This document shows positions 1 to 8,713 of a stretch of DNA of 64,000 nt, in pieces. Origin of the DNA: Bremerella sp. P1 (lineage in GTDB: Bacteria; Planctomycetota; Planctomycetia; Pirellulales; Pirellulaceae); the NCBI RefSeq assembly GCF_028748185.1, contig NZ_CP118164.1, positions 1-64,000 on the forward strand, given 5' to 3'. The notes under the pieces were generated by a model. The model did no database searches. It was not told the origin of the DNA and worked only from the letters and a program-made list of their open reading frames with translations. Positions within the stretch are counted from its first letter, which is position 1, and every line of letters begins with the position of its first letter. A program made the position numbers and the translations under genes.

Positions 1-61
1 TGCTGCATTACAAGTCGCAGCTCATTTCCCACGGCAGGGAAATCCAGAAGGAACTACTACG

Positions 62-625
62 ATGACGTCCTCCTTGCATCGCTCTTCTCGTACCGGTTCG
101 AGTAACAATCCTGTACTCATTATTTTGGGCATCATTGGCGCAATAACCGTGATCGCCTGTCTCGGCTGCGGCGGCTGCTTCCTCGGTGTTCTCGGTCTGG
201 GCGCATTCTCGGACGGTTCCGGAGTGGTCTTCATGCGGGAGATGGAAGTCGAGGTTGAACGACAGCTAAAAGACCATCCCGATGTCAAACGTGAGATCGG
301 CGAGATCGAGTCGGTCAGCGCAAATATCATGGATTCAGTAGATGCCGACGATGAATTTGGCTCGGAAGACTTCTGGTCTTTCGACGTCGAAGGAACTAAA
401 GGAAGCGGCACCATCATTGTCGAGGCGCAAGGTCTGACCAATGACTCAGACTTCTCGCAGCGGCTTCTTCGCACGTCCAATGGCGAGTTCGACCTTGGGC
501 CAACGCCAGACTCGTACGTCCCCATGAGTGAATCACCAGAGTTCGAAGACATGGAATCCTCATCATCGTTAGATACGGAAGAACCAGCCCCTGAAGGGGC
601 CGCCGACGAGGGCAGCTCCTCGTAA
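62..625 (+). CDS. Coa1-like small membrane protein
   Basis: A 187-residue protein with a short polar N-terminus, one hydrophobic segment at about residues 19-50 that is rich in Gly and Cys, and a soluble domain outside the membrane. The soluble part (about 65-165) has the pattern of planctomycete proteins labelled 'cytochrome oxidase complex assembly protein 1': a 'hPDVKREIGEIESVS' stretch, then 'FDVEGTKGSG' and a final 'FDL'. The C-terminal 30 residues are acidic and Ser-rich and look disordered. An AGAAGGA ribosome site lies 9 nt before the ATG. Coa1 helps cytochrome oxidase assembly in mitochondria; in bacteria the link rests on fold similarity only and no oxidase gene is nearby. Confidence 0.6.
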   Translation: MTSSLHRSSRTGSSNNPVLIILGIIGAITVIACLGCGGCFLGVLGLGAFSDGSGVVFMREMEVEVERQLKDHPDVKREIGEIESVSANIMDSVDADDEFGSEDFWSFDVEGTKGSGTIIVEAQGLTNDSDFSQRLLRTSNGEFDLGPTPDSYVPMSESPEFEDMESSSSLDTEEPAPEGAADEGSSS

Positions 626-752
626 CAAGTCCGGAGGTCACGTCGTCTTCAGCTTTTCGGCGACGAATTACATCGCCGCGACCATGAATTACAACCTATC
701 CTTGAAACGATTTCTGGACTGATTTCGTCCTCGCTTCAAGGATTCGCCGCGC

Positions 753-1700
753 ATGGCAACGTTTCTCGATTGGCAGATTGCCTCATGCCCTAAATGTCAT
801 CATGGGCTGGAGTTGCGCGGTGACACCGTCGTCTGCATGAACTCCGAGTGTTACTCGGAATTCCCGACCACCGAAGGCGTTCCAATCCTGGTCCGCGAAG
901 ACAACAGCATCTTCGACACCCAGTCCTTCCTGAAAAAGGAAGATACGTTCTTCCGTTCGATCCCCAAATGGCGTGAGTGGATTAGTCACCGTATCCCCGA
1001 CGTCTCGCTGAACATCAATGCGGATCGAAATGCACAAAAGCTTCTTGAGCTGCTCAAAAGCCGCTCAGGTCGTACCCGTGTTTTGGTGGTGGGCGGTGGA
1101 GTTGTCGGAGCTGGCCTGGGCGACGCGCTGAATGATCTCGATATCGAGTGGGTCGAAACGGATGTCTCCTGGGGACCACAAACCAAAGTCATTTGCGATG
1201 CCCACGACTTGCCGTTTCGCGATGGTGTCTTCGATGCGGTCATCGTGCAGGCCGTCTTGGAGCATGTTGTCGATCCGACGCGTTGCGTCGACGAGATCCA
1301 TCGCGTGTTGAAAGATGATGGCGTCGTTTATGCCGATACGCCATTCATCCAGCAGGTACACGGCCGGCAGTACGACTTCACTCGCTTTACCCGACTGGGA
1401 CACCGCCGGCTATTCCGTCACTTCGAGGAAATCGATAGCGGTATCAGTTGCGGGCCCGGTGTGGCGCTGGCCTGGTCGCTACGATACTTCCTGCTTAGCT
1501 TCTTCTCTTCGCAACGAATGCGGGGAGCGGTTAGCTTTGCCTCGCGAATTTCTTTCTTCTGGCTGAAATACTTCGACTACTATCTCGCCAAAAAGAAACA
1601 AGCGATGGACGCAGCCTCGGCGTTCTTTTTCCTGGGACGCAAGAGCCCCAGCATTTTGTCCGATCGAGAACTGCTGTCTGACTACCAAGGCGGCTTCTAA
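753..1700 (+). CDS. SAM-dependent methyltransferase with N-terminal zinc ribbon
   Basis: A 315-residue protein in two parts. Residues 10-50 form a Trm112/UPF0434-like zinc ribbon with Cys12, Cys15, Cys28 and Cys33, followed by 'TTEGVPIL', a usual tail of that ribbon. Residues 95-260 are a class I methyltransferase: the glycine-rich SAM loop is at 109-122, then an acidic strand end, then 'DLPFRDGVFDAV' and 'LEHVVDP', the Methyltransf_11 signature. AAGGA lies 10 nt before the ATG. The substrate cannot be read from sequence; homologues in cell-envelope or sugar clusters often act on lipids or glycans. Its stop overlaps by 4 bp the stop of the gene on the opposite strand. Confidence 0.8.
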   Translation: MATFLDWQIASCPKCHHGLELRGDTVVCMNSECYSEFPTTEGVPILVREDNSIFDTQSFLKKEDTFFRSIPKWREWISHRIPDVSLNINADRNAQKLLELLKSRSGRTRVLVVGGGVVGAGLGDALNDLDIEWVETDVSWGPQTKVICDAHDLPFRDGVFDAVIVQAVLEHVVDPTRCVDEIHRVLKDDGVVYADTPFIQQVHGRQYDFTRFTRLGHRRLFRHFEEIDSGISCGPGVALAWSLRYFLLSFFSSQRMRGAVSFASRISFFWLKYFDYYLAKKKQAMDAASAFFFLGRKSPSILSDRELLSDYQGGF

Positions 1701-1954
1701 CCAGGCCCAACGGTGTGAAACACGTCGACGACCCACCATTCGATGTAGTACATCAGGGGATGGTCGTGCCCGAGGATGATAATCGGGTAGTAAAGCCACA
1801 TGACCAGGTAGAATCCATCCCAGCCAGTCGACTCCCTTAGCCAGAACGCCAAGCCGATCACTGGCCCGCTGCTCAGCACGTATAGCAGCGGCAAAGCCAA
1901 GACGAGAACCGTCCACTTTTGCCAGGAACCAGTGTGCTGGTGGGCTTCATTCAT
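1697..1954 (-). CDS. Small two-helix membrane protein, unknown function
   Basis: An 85-residue protein with two hydrophobic segments, at about residues 12-37 and 43-62, and a short aromatic C-terminus with Tyr, Trp and His. I recognise no family. It starts 31 bp after the stop of maf on the same strand, so the two may share a transcript. Its stop codon overlaps that of the convergent methyltransferase gene by 4 bp. The two helices, an ATG start and the lack of any better reading frame support it as real, but it has no informative motif. Confidence 0.55.
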   Translation of the reverse strand: MNEAHQHTGSWQKWTVLVLALPLLYVLSSGPVIGLAFWLRESTGWDGFYLVMWLYYPIIILGHDHPLMYYIEWWVVDVFHTVGPG

Positions 1955-1984
1955 TGGCAGTCTGCGATTTGTCGTCGAACTTAC

Positions 1985-2569
1985 TTATTGGTTCATTTGA
2001 CTTAGCATTCGTGAAAGCAGTTCCATCGGAAGTCCCACCACATTGGTAAGACTTCCCTTGTCGATTTCGACCCAGCCGGTGCGGTCCTGAATGCCAAACG
2101 CACCCGCTTTTCCTTCCCAGAGGCCTGAGTCGAGATATTCTTCGATTTCCTCATCGGAAAGATGAGCCATCTTTACGGTCGTTCGATCGACGTCGACTAA
2201 TATTTCATCCAGCGGCCGACGCCATAGACAAATGGCTGACCAGACGAAGTGATCCTGCCCACGCAGAGCTTGTAGAATCTCACGAGCATGGTCACGATCG
2301 GCAGGTTTTCCCAGCGGCTGACCGTTCAGTTCAGCGAGCGTGTCCCCGGCGAGAATAATTCCTTTTTCAACTCGACTTGCGACGTCTTCGGCTTTTTCTC
2401 GCGCGATCCGCAGAACCGATTCCCGCGGCGTTTCGTCTAGACGAGGAGGGGTTTCCGCCGCAGGGCTAGGTGTGATTACCGTAACATCGTAGCCCGCCTC
2501 CCTTAACAGGAGTTGCCGTCGAGGAGACTGGCTGGCCAAAATGAGAGATTCAGCGAATTTCGCCATCAT
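1985..2569 (-). CDS. maf: Maf family nucleotide pyrophosphatase
   Basis: A Maf/HAM1-fold protein of about 194 residues. Maf proteins hydrolyse non-canonical or modified nucleoside triphosphates to monophosphates and are cytoplasmic. The N-terminal 'LILASQSPRR' loop, which binds the triphosphate, is intact, followed by 'AREKAEDV', 'ILAGDTLAELNG', 'LGKP' and 'GIQDR', the usual order of family motifs. The frame is open 55 codons further upstream, but that part lies antisense to a pseudouridine synthase and is unlike any Maf. The paired ATGs at 2569/2566, just before the conserved loop, are therefore the likely start. It probably precedes the small membrane-protein gene in one transcript. Confidence 0.9.
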   Translation of the reverse strand: MMAKFAESLILASQSPRRQLLLREAGYDVTVITPSPAAETPPRLDETPRESVLRIAREKAEDVASRVEKGIILAGDTLAELNGQPLGKPADRDHAREILQALRGQDHFVWSAICLWRRPLDEILVDVDRTTVKMAHLSDEEIEEYLDSGLWEGKAGAFGIQDRTGWVEIDKGSLTNVVGLPMELLSRMLSQMNQ

Positions 2570-3257
2570 TGATTTACCGGAAAGTGCTACGTTGGCTCCC
2601 TTGGAAGTTCTGTACGAAGATAACCACCTGATCGCCATCATGAAACCGCCAGGCCTTCCGACGATGGGAGTTCGTGAAGGCGAGCAAAGCGCGGTCACCC
2701 AGGTAAAAGCGTATCTCAAACAGAAGTACGACAAACCAGGTAACGTCTACCTGGGCGTGGTGAGCCGTCTCGACAGTATGGTGACGGGTGTTCTGCTTTT
2801 TGCCAGGACTTCCAAAGCAGCTAAACGGTTAAACGAACAGTTTCGTGAACGAACTACCGAAAAAACCTACCAAGCGATTGCTTCAGGAAGTGGAATCGTT
2901 GAAGCGGGGAAACTGACCGATTGGATCCGTAAAGACGAAAAAAACCACCGCATGATCGCTTCCCGGCACCAGACTGCGGGAGGTCAGAAAGCAGAGCTGC
3001 TGGTCGAGTCGGTCGAAGAAGTCAAATCTGGCTACCACCTCACCCTCAAGTTATTAACCGGCCGCAAGCATCAAATTCGCGTTCAACTGGCGAGCCGCCG
3101 CGTGCCGATTTTGGGGGATCGAAAGTACGGAAGTTCGGCCCCATTCCCGGCAGGCATCGCCCTGCATGCTGCCCAATTGGTTATTGGGCACCCCGTGACC
3201 AAGGATAAGCTGACCATAACCGCACCAATTCCAGCAATTTGGCACAACTTCCTTTAA
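2541..3257 (+). CDS. RluA-family pseudouridine synthase
   Basis: A 238-residue protein of the RluA/RluD group, which isomerises uridine to pseudouridine in rRNA or tRNA. The catalytic aspartate lies in 'SRLDSMVTG' (Asp78), where most family members have HRLD. Then come 'KTYQAI', 'TGRKHQIRVQLA' with the Arg/His pair, and a C-terminal 'HAAQLVIGHPVT'. There is no S4 domain. The ATG at 2541 would overlap the start of maf by 29 bp head to head. A TTG at 2592, with GGAAAG 7 nt before it, would avoid the overlap and keeps the first conserved strand (EVLYED), so the true start is uncertain. The target RNA position cannot be told. Confidence 0.85.
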   Translation: MRDSANFAIIDLPESATLAPLEVLYEDNHLIAIMKPPGLPTMGVREGEQSAVTQVKAYLKQKYDKPGNVYLGVVSRLDSMVTGVLLFARTSKAAKRLNEQFRERTTEKTYQAIASGSGIVEAGKLTDWIRKDEKNHRMIASRHQTAGGQKAELLVESVEEVKSGYHLTLKLLTGRKHQIRVQLASRRVPILGDRKYGSSAPFPAGIALHAAQLVIGHPVTKDKLTITAPIPAIWHNFL

Positions 3258-3390
3258 ATTAAAACCTTACGGCAATCGCAAAGGTAAATTGACATGAACA
3301 ATGTTCTGTTTTTTGGGTAATAATCGAGCGTAAAGCCTCCCCAAAAACGGGCGGCCAAAGTTAAACTAATAGAGCCTCAAGCCTCTTCAA

Positions 3391-4800
3391 TTGATCCATA
3401 CGGTGCCCAGCTCTCAGACTAAGAAATTTCGAGATTCCGCGCTTGCCAGCGGCCTCGTGACTGCCAAACAGCTCGAGGACGCCATGAAGACGCTGCGCGA
3501 AGGCTCGCTGAAGCACGAGTTCTCGGATGAGGAGCTTTCCGAGTACCTGATCAACTGCAAAATGCTCACGCAGTATCAGGCCGATCAGCTGTCCAAAGGG
3601 CTTACCAAGCTAACCCTCGGTCCCTATGTCATCACCGACTGGATCGGGCAGGGTGGCATGGGTCAGGTCTTTAAGGCCGAGCATAACTTCATGGGACGTG
3701 AAGTCGCCATCAAAGTTTTGCCTCAGCAGCGTTCGACTCCCGAATCGATCGGCCGATTTCTTCGCGAAATCCGGATGCAGGCTCAATTGGATCATGCCAA
3801 CCTGGTTCGCGCTTACGATGCCGGACAGGATGGAAACGTGCACTTTCTGGTGACAGAGTATGTTCCAGGTACCGACCTTCGCCGGTTGGTTCGCGCGAAG
3901 GGACATCTCAATCAGCATCAAGGGGCGAGCATCATCTCGCAGGCCGCGCGCGGTTTGGCCTACGCGCACGAAAAGAAGCTGATTCATCGTGACGTCAAAC
4001 CAGGTAACATCCTGGTCACACGCGACGGCACGTCGAAGGTTTCCGACCTCGGTTTGGCCGACTTTATGAATGACAATTCGGAAGAATCCAAACTCGGAAA
4101 AATTGTCGGCACCATCGATTACCTCGCTCCCGAACAAATTCGCGATCCGCACGACGTCTCGGCCAAGTGGGATATCTACTCGCTGGGATGTACTTTCTAC
4201 TACGCGCTGACGGGGAAAGTTCCCTTCCCGGGCGGCAATGTGAAAGACAAGGCGCGACGGCACTGCGAAGAACCACCGCTGCATCCGCATCGTTTCAATC
4301 CAAGCATCGATCGCGAGTTGGTCGAGATCATCGCCGAAATGATGGAAAAGGATCCGCTTCGCCGGATCGCATCGGCCAGCGAAGTGGTTGCCCGACTCGA
4401 ACCATGGGCATCGGATCATCGTGCCTCCGATTTCACCGGCCAACCAATTAAGTCTGCCTGGCAGCCACCCCCGCCGGTTTACACCGGGGCGGAATCGGCG
4501 CGATTGAACGATACGGAAGCCGGCTCGAATATTTACGAGCTCTCCGAGAGTGGATCAGGCTCGAGCGCCGAACAAGGAAGCCAGTATTCGCAGTCGACCG
4601 TTCAAGCTCTGATGGGCGATCAGGACACGAAAACGATTCGCGACTCTCGCAAATCGGCTGTGATTCCCCCACCCATTCCGGTTGTCACGCGGTACACACG
4701 CCGTGAGAAGCAGTTGATCATGGCACTGGTCTTCGGTCTACCAGCCTCAGCGGTATTCGGGGCGATTGTGGCTTATGTCGCCACGGTAATCAGCCAATAG
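3391..4800 (+). CDS. Membrane-anchored Ser/Thr protein kinase
   Basis: A 469-residue Hanks-type kinase. Residues 12-72 form a small helical domain ending in 'EELSEYLINCKMLTQYQA', which recurs in the propeller protein at 8710-12123. The kinase domain (78-355) has all key residues: glycine loop GQGGMG (86-91), Lys108 in VAIK, HRD at 199-201, and Asp219 in DLG. A Ser-rich linker (about 365-430) leads to one C-terminal membrane helix (about 442-466). There is no extracellular sensor domain. Translation must begin at a non-ATG codon: TTG at 3391 is the first possible start after an in-frame stop, with GTG at 3403 as alternative. It ends 12 bp from the convergent gene. Confidence 0.9.
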   Translation: MIHTVPSSQTKKFRDSALASGLVTAKQLEDAMKTLREGSLKHEFSDEELSEYLINCKMLTQYQADQLSKGLTKLTLGPYVITDWIGQGGMGQVFKAEHNFMGREVAIKVLPQQRSTPESIGRFLREIRMQAQLDHANLVRAYDAGQDGNVHFLVTEYVPGTDLRRLVRAKGHLNQHQGASIISQAARGLAYAHEKKLIHRDVKPGNILVTRDGTSKVSDLGLADFMNDNSEESKLGKIVGTIDYLAPEQIRDPHDVSAKWDIYSLGCTFYYALTGKVPFPGGNVKDKARRHCEEPPLHPHRFNPSIDRELVEIIAEMMEKDPLRRIASASEVVARLEPWASDHRASDFTGQPIKSAWQPPPPVYTGAESARLNDTEAGSNIYELSESGSGSSAEQGSQYSQSTVQALMGDQDTKTIRDSRKSAVIPPPIPVVTRYTRREKQLIMALVFGLPASAVFGAIVAYVATVISQ

Positions 4801-4812
4801 AAGTGCCCGCGA

Positions 4813-6360
4813 TCATTGGGCGTTCTTGGCTTCTTCCAGTTTCTTGGCCAGTTGGCCTTCCATGAGCAAGCTCTTGTCTTGCGTTACCAGCCGTTGACCT
4901 TTCTCGAACAAGTCGTCGATTCGACGTTTGATCGTCGGGTCGAGCTGATTGTCCTTTAAGAATTGCCCTTTTGCCGATCGAAGTTCGAACGCCAACTCAT
5001 TAACGGTCCGTCCTGATCGCAGCTCGGCTAACCATTTCTCGGCGTCCTCGAGTTCCCCGAGTTCAATCTTCCGCTGGATACGCTGCGCGAGAATCTGACG
5101 GCGAGCCATCGTATCGACTAGCTGATCCCGCCAACCCTCAACGAAGCCTTCGGCTAACAAGCGAGGACTATCGTCGGGTATTCGTGCGGTAATCTCTTGC
5201 TCGTGGCCAGGAACAACCGGCAGCCGAGCCAGCAGGTTGCCACCACTTCGCACATAGAGTGAGCGGACCGCAGATAGCGGGTCTTTCGTGATCTGTACAT
5301 TTCCTCGGGCATCCGACGCGCCGATCAGCGTGGGGCCCTCCGGATCTTTGGAATAGATTTCGTACCCGGATAGTGGTGTCGCATCGGTCGACTTATCGAC
5401 AAGCTTTAGCTCGGTCGCTTCATAAGCAGGACGAACGGCCAGTGCCAGACGCTGGGTACGCACGTTCCTTCGGCCTGGAAGCGGCTGATTGTAACCCGAG
5501 ATCATGGTTCCCTTGAGCTGCAAACCATCATTCGCGTCGCAGCGAACGTAGGTCCATGGCATAACCACGATACCATTGTTCGGCACGAGATTGCCTTGGC
5601 GGTCGTTGCGTCGCAAGATTGGTTGCATCGCTTCGCCCACGACCACATTGCCAGGCAGCGGGCCAGGGTAGGGCACATCCGAAGGTCCAAGTGCCGGCGG
5701 CTTCTTCCAGTCGATGTCTTCTTCCGGAGCCGAGAAAGCAACGGCTTCATTCAGACGAAGCTGTCGCGTCTGGTTCTCTTCTTCGACCAGTGTGGTTGCC
5801 TTTAAAGCTAGGGCCACATCGGGCTTGTCGACGTCGGTAATCTTTGCCAACGCTGCGAACTTATCGTAAGTGATCCGCAGGATAGCGGTTGGCAGCAGCG
5901 ATCGTTGACGTACCGACGTTCGATGAACGCTTCCCCAAGCTCGCGTGAGGGTGTCGAATTCTCGAAAAGTGACCGTCCAGTCGCCATCACGGTCAAGGGA
6001 AATCAATTGAATGCGGTCGTAGTCGTCAGGCCGCAGTTCAAAACCTTCCAGGCGAGTGACCAGCGAAGAAGAATCAACGCCACTAGCAAACCACCGGGCA
6101 AGCGGCAGTGGTGCCCGCTGCACGTCGGTCGCCAGCACCGCTCCACTGGTCGCGTAGCGTTTATCGTTGAGTGCCTCGGTAAAACGCGTGAAGAACGCAT
6201 CGTCCACATGACAAGTCGGACTGGTCTCGACCCAGACCAAGGTACGATACGGAGCGATCTCCCACGGCAGGTGCTCTGCTGCCTGGGCACACGCCGGCCC
6301 CAAGAGCAGCACCAAGCATGCCCCGCAAAGCCATCGAACTGTTTTCTGCCGTAACGTCAT
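4813..6360 (-). CDS. Exported protein of unknown function, last gene of the ExbB/ExbD run
   Basis: A protein of about 515 residues with a clear signal peptide (hydrophobic core at residues 10-24 of the form starting at 6360, then an Ala-x-Ala-type cleavage region). The mature part is mixed: an N-terminal globular region, a middle segment with beta-rich carboxypeptidase-regulatory-like character ('PLSGYEIYSKD', 'GASDARGNVQITKD'), and a C-terminal charged coiled coil (about 410-515). I recognise no enzyme motif. The start at 6360 is chosen because the upstream in-frame ATG at 6384 would put a polar stretch before the signal peptide. It lies 7 bp downstream of the solute-binding gene, so it is probably translated with it. 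Confidence 0.75.
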   Translation of the reverse strand: MTLRQKTVRWLCGACLVLLLGPACAQAAEHLPWEIAPYRTLVWVETSPTCHVDDAFFTRFTEALNDKRYATSGAVLATDVQRAPLPLARWFASGVDSSSLVTRLEGFELRPDDYDRIQLISLDRDGDWTVTFREFDTLTRAWGSVHRTSVRQRSLLPTAILRITYDKFAALAKITDVDKPDVALALKATTLVEEENQTRQLRLNEAVAFSAPEEDIDWKKPPALGPSDVPYPGPLPGNVVVGEAMQPILRRNDRQGNLVPNNGIVVMPWTYVRCDANDGLQLKGTMISGYNQPLPGRRNVRTQRLALAVRPAYEATELKLVDKSTDATPLSGYEIYSKDPEGPTLIGASDARGNVQITKDPLSAVRSLYVRSGGNLLARLPVVPGHEQEITARIPDDSPRLLAEGFVEGWRDQLVDTMARRQILAQRIQRKIELGELEDAEKWLAELRSGRTVNELAFELRSAKGQFLKDNQLDPTIKRRIDDLFEKGQRLVTQDKSLLMEGQLAKKLEEAKNAQ

Positions 6361-6367
6361 ATAAAAA

Positions 6368-8713
6368 TCAATTCTGAGCGACATCCCAAGCCGGAGCGAG
6401 GTCCCAACGTTCGACCTGTTGAAACAAGGTCATCGGTTGATACCCAACACCGCCGAGCGAGCGCCGGTAGACAAAATGATCTTGGAGTTGAAAAAGTGGA
6501 ATGATCAGCAAATCGTCGTGAGCCAACCGATGCAGTGACCAAAACCGTTCGCGAACATCCTGCCAGTTTCGCGATAGTCCCAACTGCCGCAGAGCAAGTT
6601 GAAAGTATTGCGTCTGATGAACATTGGGAATGTATCGGTCAAACATCCGTGGCACATCAACCAGTGGTTCCGCGACTTGAACCTCGACGTAAAGCAGATC
6701 GACTCCAACGGCCGCTGGATCAGTCGCCTCGGCACTTACGGTTTTCAACTCACAATCAAGTCCCAAACGCTTGAAATACTGCACGATTGCCAGGCACGTT
6801 TGTCGCGAGACTTCGGAATTGGGATGACCAATCACCAGCTTTGCCACTGGAAGCAAGGCCTCATTCTTTGCCTCGGCCTCTTCCCGCAGTTTAATTTCGG
6901 CCAACTTCTGCAGGGCAATACTCATCTGTGGTTCGTAATTTCGCGGAGCGATCGACAGATCATATCCATACGAAACGGGATCGTCGGGACTGACTCCACT
7001 GGGAATCGGCGCACTCACCAGGCGACACCCGTCCAATTCCTTCCCGCCCAACAGCCGCGAGTGCAGAATTTCCTGGCGATTGATTCCGTACAACAAGCCA
7101 CGGCGAAAGTCGCGGTTCTTGAGGTAAGGGTTGTTCAAATTCGGTACCAAGACATGCAACGTCGGGGCACGATAATGATCAACGACCAAGTCTTCCGGAG
7201 TCTCTACCGACAGACGAGCAGCCGTCGCAGGATCGAGTCGATCCACCATATGCACCTCGCCAGCCGCCAGGGCAAGCATCGCATCGGTTGTTGTTTCGAA
7301 GGGTAGTAGCTGAATTTCACTTGGGGATCGATTCGCAGCAAGGCTCGAGTTCTTGTCCGGGACAAAGCTCTGCCCGTCTTCCTTGACCTTCAACTCACGA
7401 TAGGGGCCATTGGGCGGAATCGGGAACTGCGAGACGTCTCCTTTTCGCGGCACAAAGCCAAGCAATGCTTCCGGTCTGACGTGTGGCAATCGCAAGCGAA
7501 GGTCGAGTTGCCGGATTTCACGAACCGTCATCTTTTCGATCAAGGGAGTCAGGCCGGCCAAGATTTCGTCCTTCTGCGAGGCCGGATCCTGAAATTGTCG
7601 TGACAAGTCAAAACCGGTGACAGGTGTCAGTCGATCACGCAAGACAATCGACAGCTCGAAACGATCGACTGGACGAATGACCGATCCAAAAGGTGAGGCA
7701 TATTCGCCCCCTTCAGGACCGTAACCGACAATCTCGGTGAGATCGCGATACATGAGCCGTTTATTTCGCCGGCCACTCCAGGTTAGAGTCTCATGCGGTG
7801 GCATGGCGTCTCCAGCAGCAAGTGTCGCGATGCGAACCTGTGGGTAGCGTCGCACCAGTTCGGCCAGTTGCTCTTTGCCTGAGGGTATCGCCGGATCGAT
7901 CGCCAACGCCAGATTGATTGCTTCCAATGCAGCGCGGTAATCCTCCTTCGCGATTTGCTGTTTGGCACGATTGAGTTCCTGTTGCGATCGACGGGCCAGG
8001 TCGGCTCGCCACTCGCTGATACTGTCGGAGAATGTGTCGCCGTACACTTTCTCAAATCGCTCAATCAACTTCCGGGCCGATTGCCATTGCTGATCATCGA
8101 TCTCTTTCTGCACCAATCGCAGGCCAACACTTTCAATTGATTTATCGATGCCTGACTTCTGCGGAAACTTACGTTTCGCTTCTTCCAGCATGCCTAATGC
8201 CTCGTCGAGTGCACCGGCCTGAAATCGCTCTAGGGCATTCTGAACGAGGAGATCTTCCAGCAGTCGCTCGACGCCAGGGTATTTGGGGTACTCCGCATTC
8301 AAACGCTGCAGGTACCGAAACGTGAGATCGAAGTCCTTCGCTGCCAGATTCTTTCTGGCTTCTTCAACCAATAGCTGTGGAAACGGCTGATAGAGTGTGA
8401 CACTTCGCCAGGCAATCTGGAATTTACGCCCCGGCATGTCGGCGAGTTCTACTGTGACCTGACCATTTCGATCACTTGATCCGGCTCGATAGGCCGCAGC
8501 ATTAATCGGATTGATGCGCAGAGGCTTACCATCCTTGGACGATGCAACCGTCATCAAGTCGTACGGCTCGCGTTCGATCAGTGGCTTGGTCATCTCGACC
8601 GGAATAGGCTTTTCGTCCGTCGGCTTGCCATCTTGCGCACTCAAAGGCGCAGCGATGGTCAGCAATAGCAAGATTGCCCAAGCGAGACTTCTTGGCTCGG
8701 CAGAACGCATCAT
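6368..8713 (-). CDS. Exported TPR plus SBP_bac_5-like solute-binding protein
   Basis: A protein of about 781 residues with a signal peptide ending near 'APLSAQ'. An N-terminal region (about 100-280) has helical repeats of TPR type, and the C-terminal 450 residues resemble family 5 extracellular solute-binding proteins (peptide/nickel type): 'ALAAGEVHMVDRL', 'NPYLKNRDFRRGLLYGINR', 'CLAIVQYFKRLGLDCEL' and a final 'LIIPLFQL'. No lipobox cysteine is seen, so it is probably periplasmic. No ABC permease or ATPase is present in the window. The start is the first of two ATGs; at 8713 it overlaps the stop of the upstream propeller gene as ATGA, which implies coupled translation. Whether it still binds a ligand is unknown. 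Confidence 0.8.
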   Translation of the reverse strand: MMRSAEPRSLAWAILLLLTIAAPLSAQDGKPTDEKPIPVEMTKPLIEREPYDLMTVASSKDGKPLRINPINAAAYRAGSSDRNGQVTVELADMPGRKFQIAWRSVTLYQPFPQLLVEEARKNLAAKDFDLTFRYLQRLNAEYPKYPGVERLLEDLLVQNALERFQAGALDEALGMLEEAKRKFPQKSGIDKSIESVGLRLVQKEIDDQQWQSARKLIERFEKVYGDTFSDSISEWRADLARRSQQELNRAKQQIAKEDYRAALEAINLALAIDPAIPSGKEQLAELVRRYPQVRIATLAAGDAMPPHETLTWSGRRNKRLMYRDLTEIVGYGPEGGEYASPFGSVIRPVDRFELSIVLRDRLTPVTGFDLSRQFQDPASQKDEILAGLTPLIEKMTVREIRQLDLRLRLPHVRPEALLGFVPRKGDVSQFPIPPNGPYRELKVKEDGQSFVPDKNSSLAANRSPSEIQLLPFETTTDAMLALAAGEVHMVDRLDPATAARLSVETPEDLVVDHYRAPTLHVLVPNLNNPYLKNRDFRRGLLYGINRQEILHSRLLGGKELDGCRLVSAPIPSGVSPDDPVSYGYDLSIAPRNYEPQMSIALQKLAEIKLREEAEAKNEALLPVAKLVIGHPNSEVSRQTCLAIVQYFKRLGLDCELKTVSAEATDPAAVGVDLLYVEVQVAEPLVDVPRMFDRYIPNVHQTQYFQLALRQLGLSRNWQDVRERFWSLHRLAHDDLLIIPLFQLQDHFVYRRSLGGVGYQPMTLFQQVERWDLAPAWDVAQN

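Noticed and set aside
3296-3306. GAACAATGTTC, resembling a LexA box of the GAAC-N4-GTTC type
   Set aside because: The spacer is 3, not 4, and the gene downstream is a kinase, not an SOS gene.
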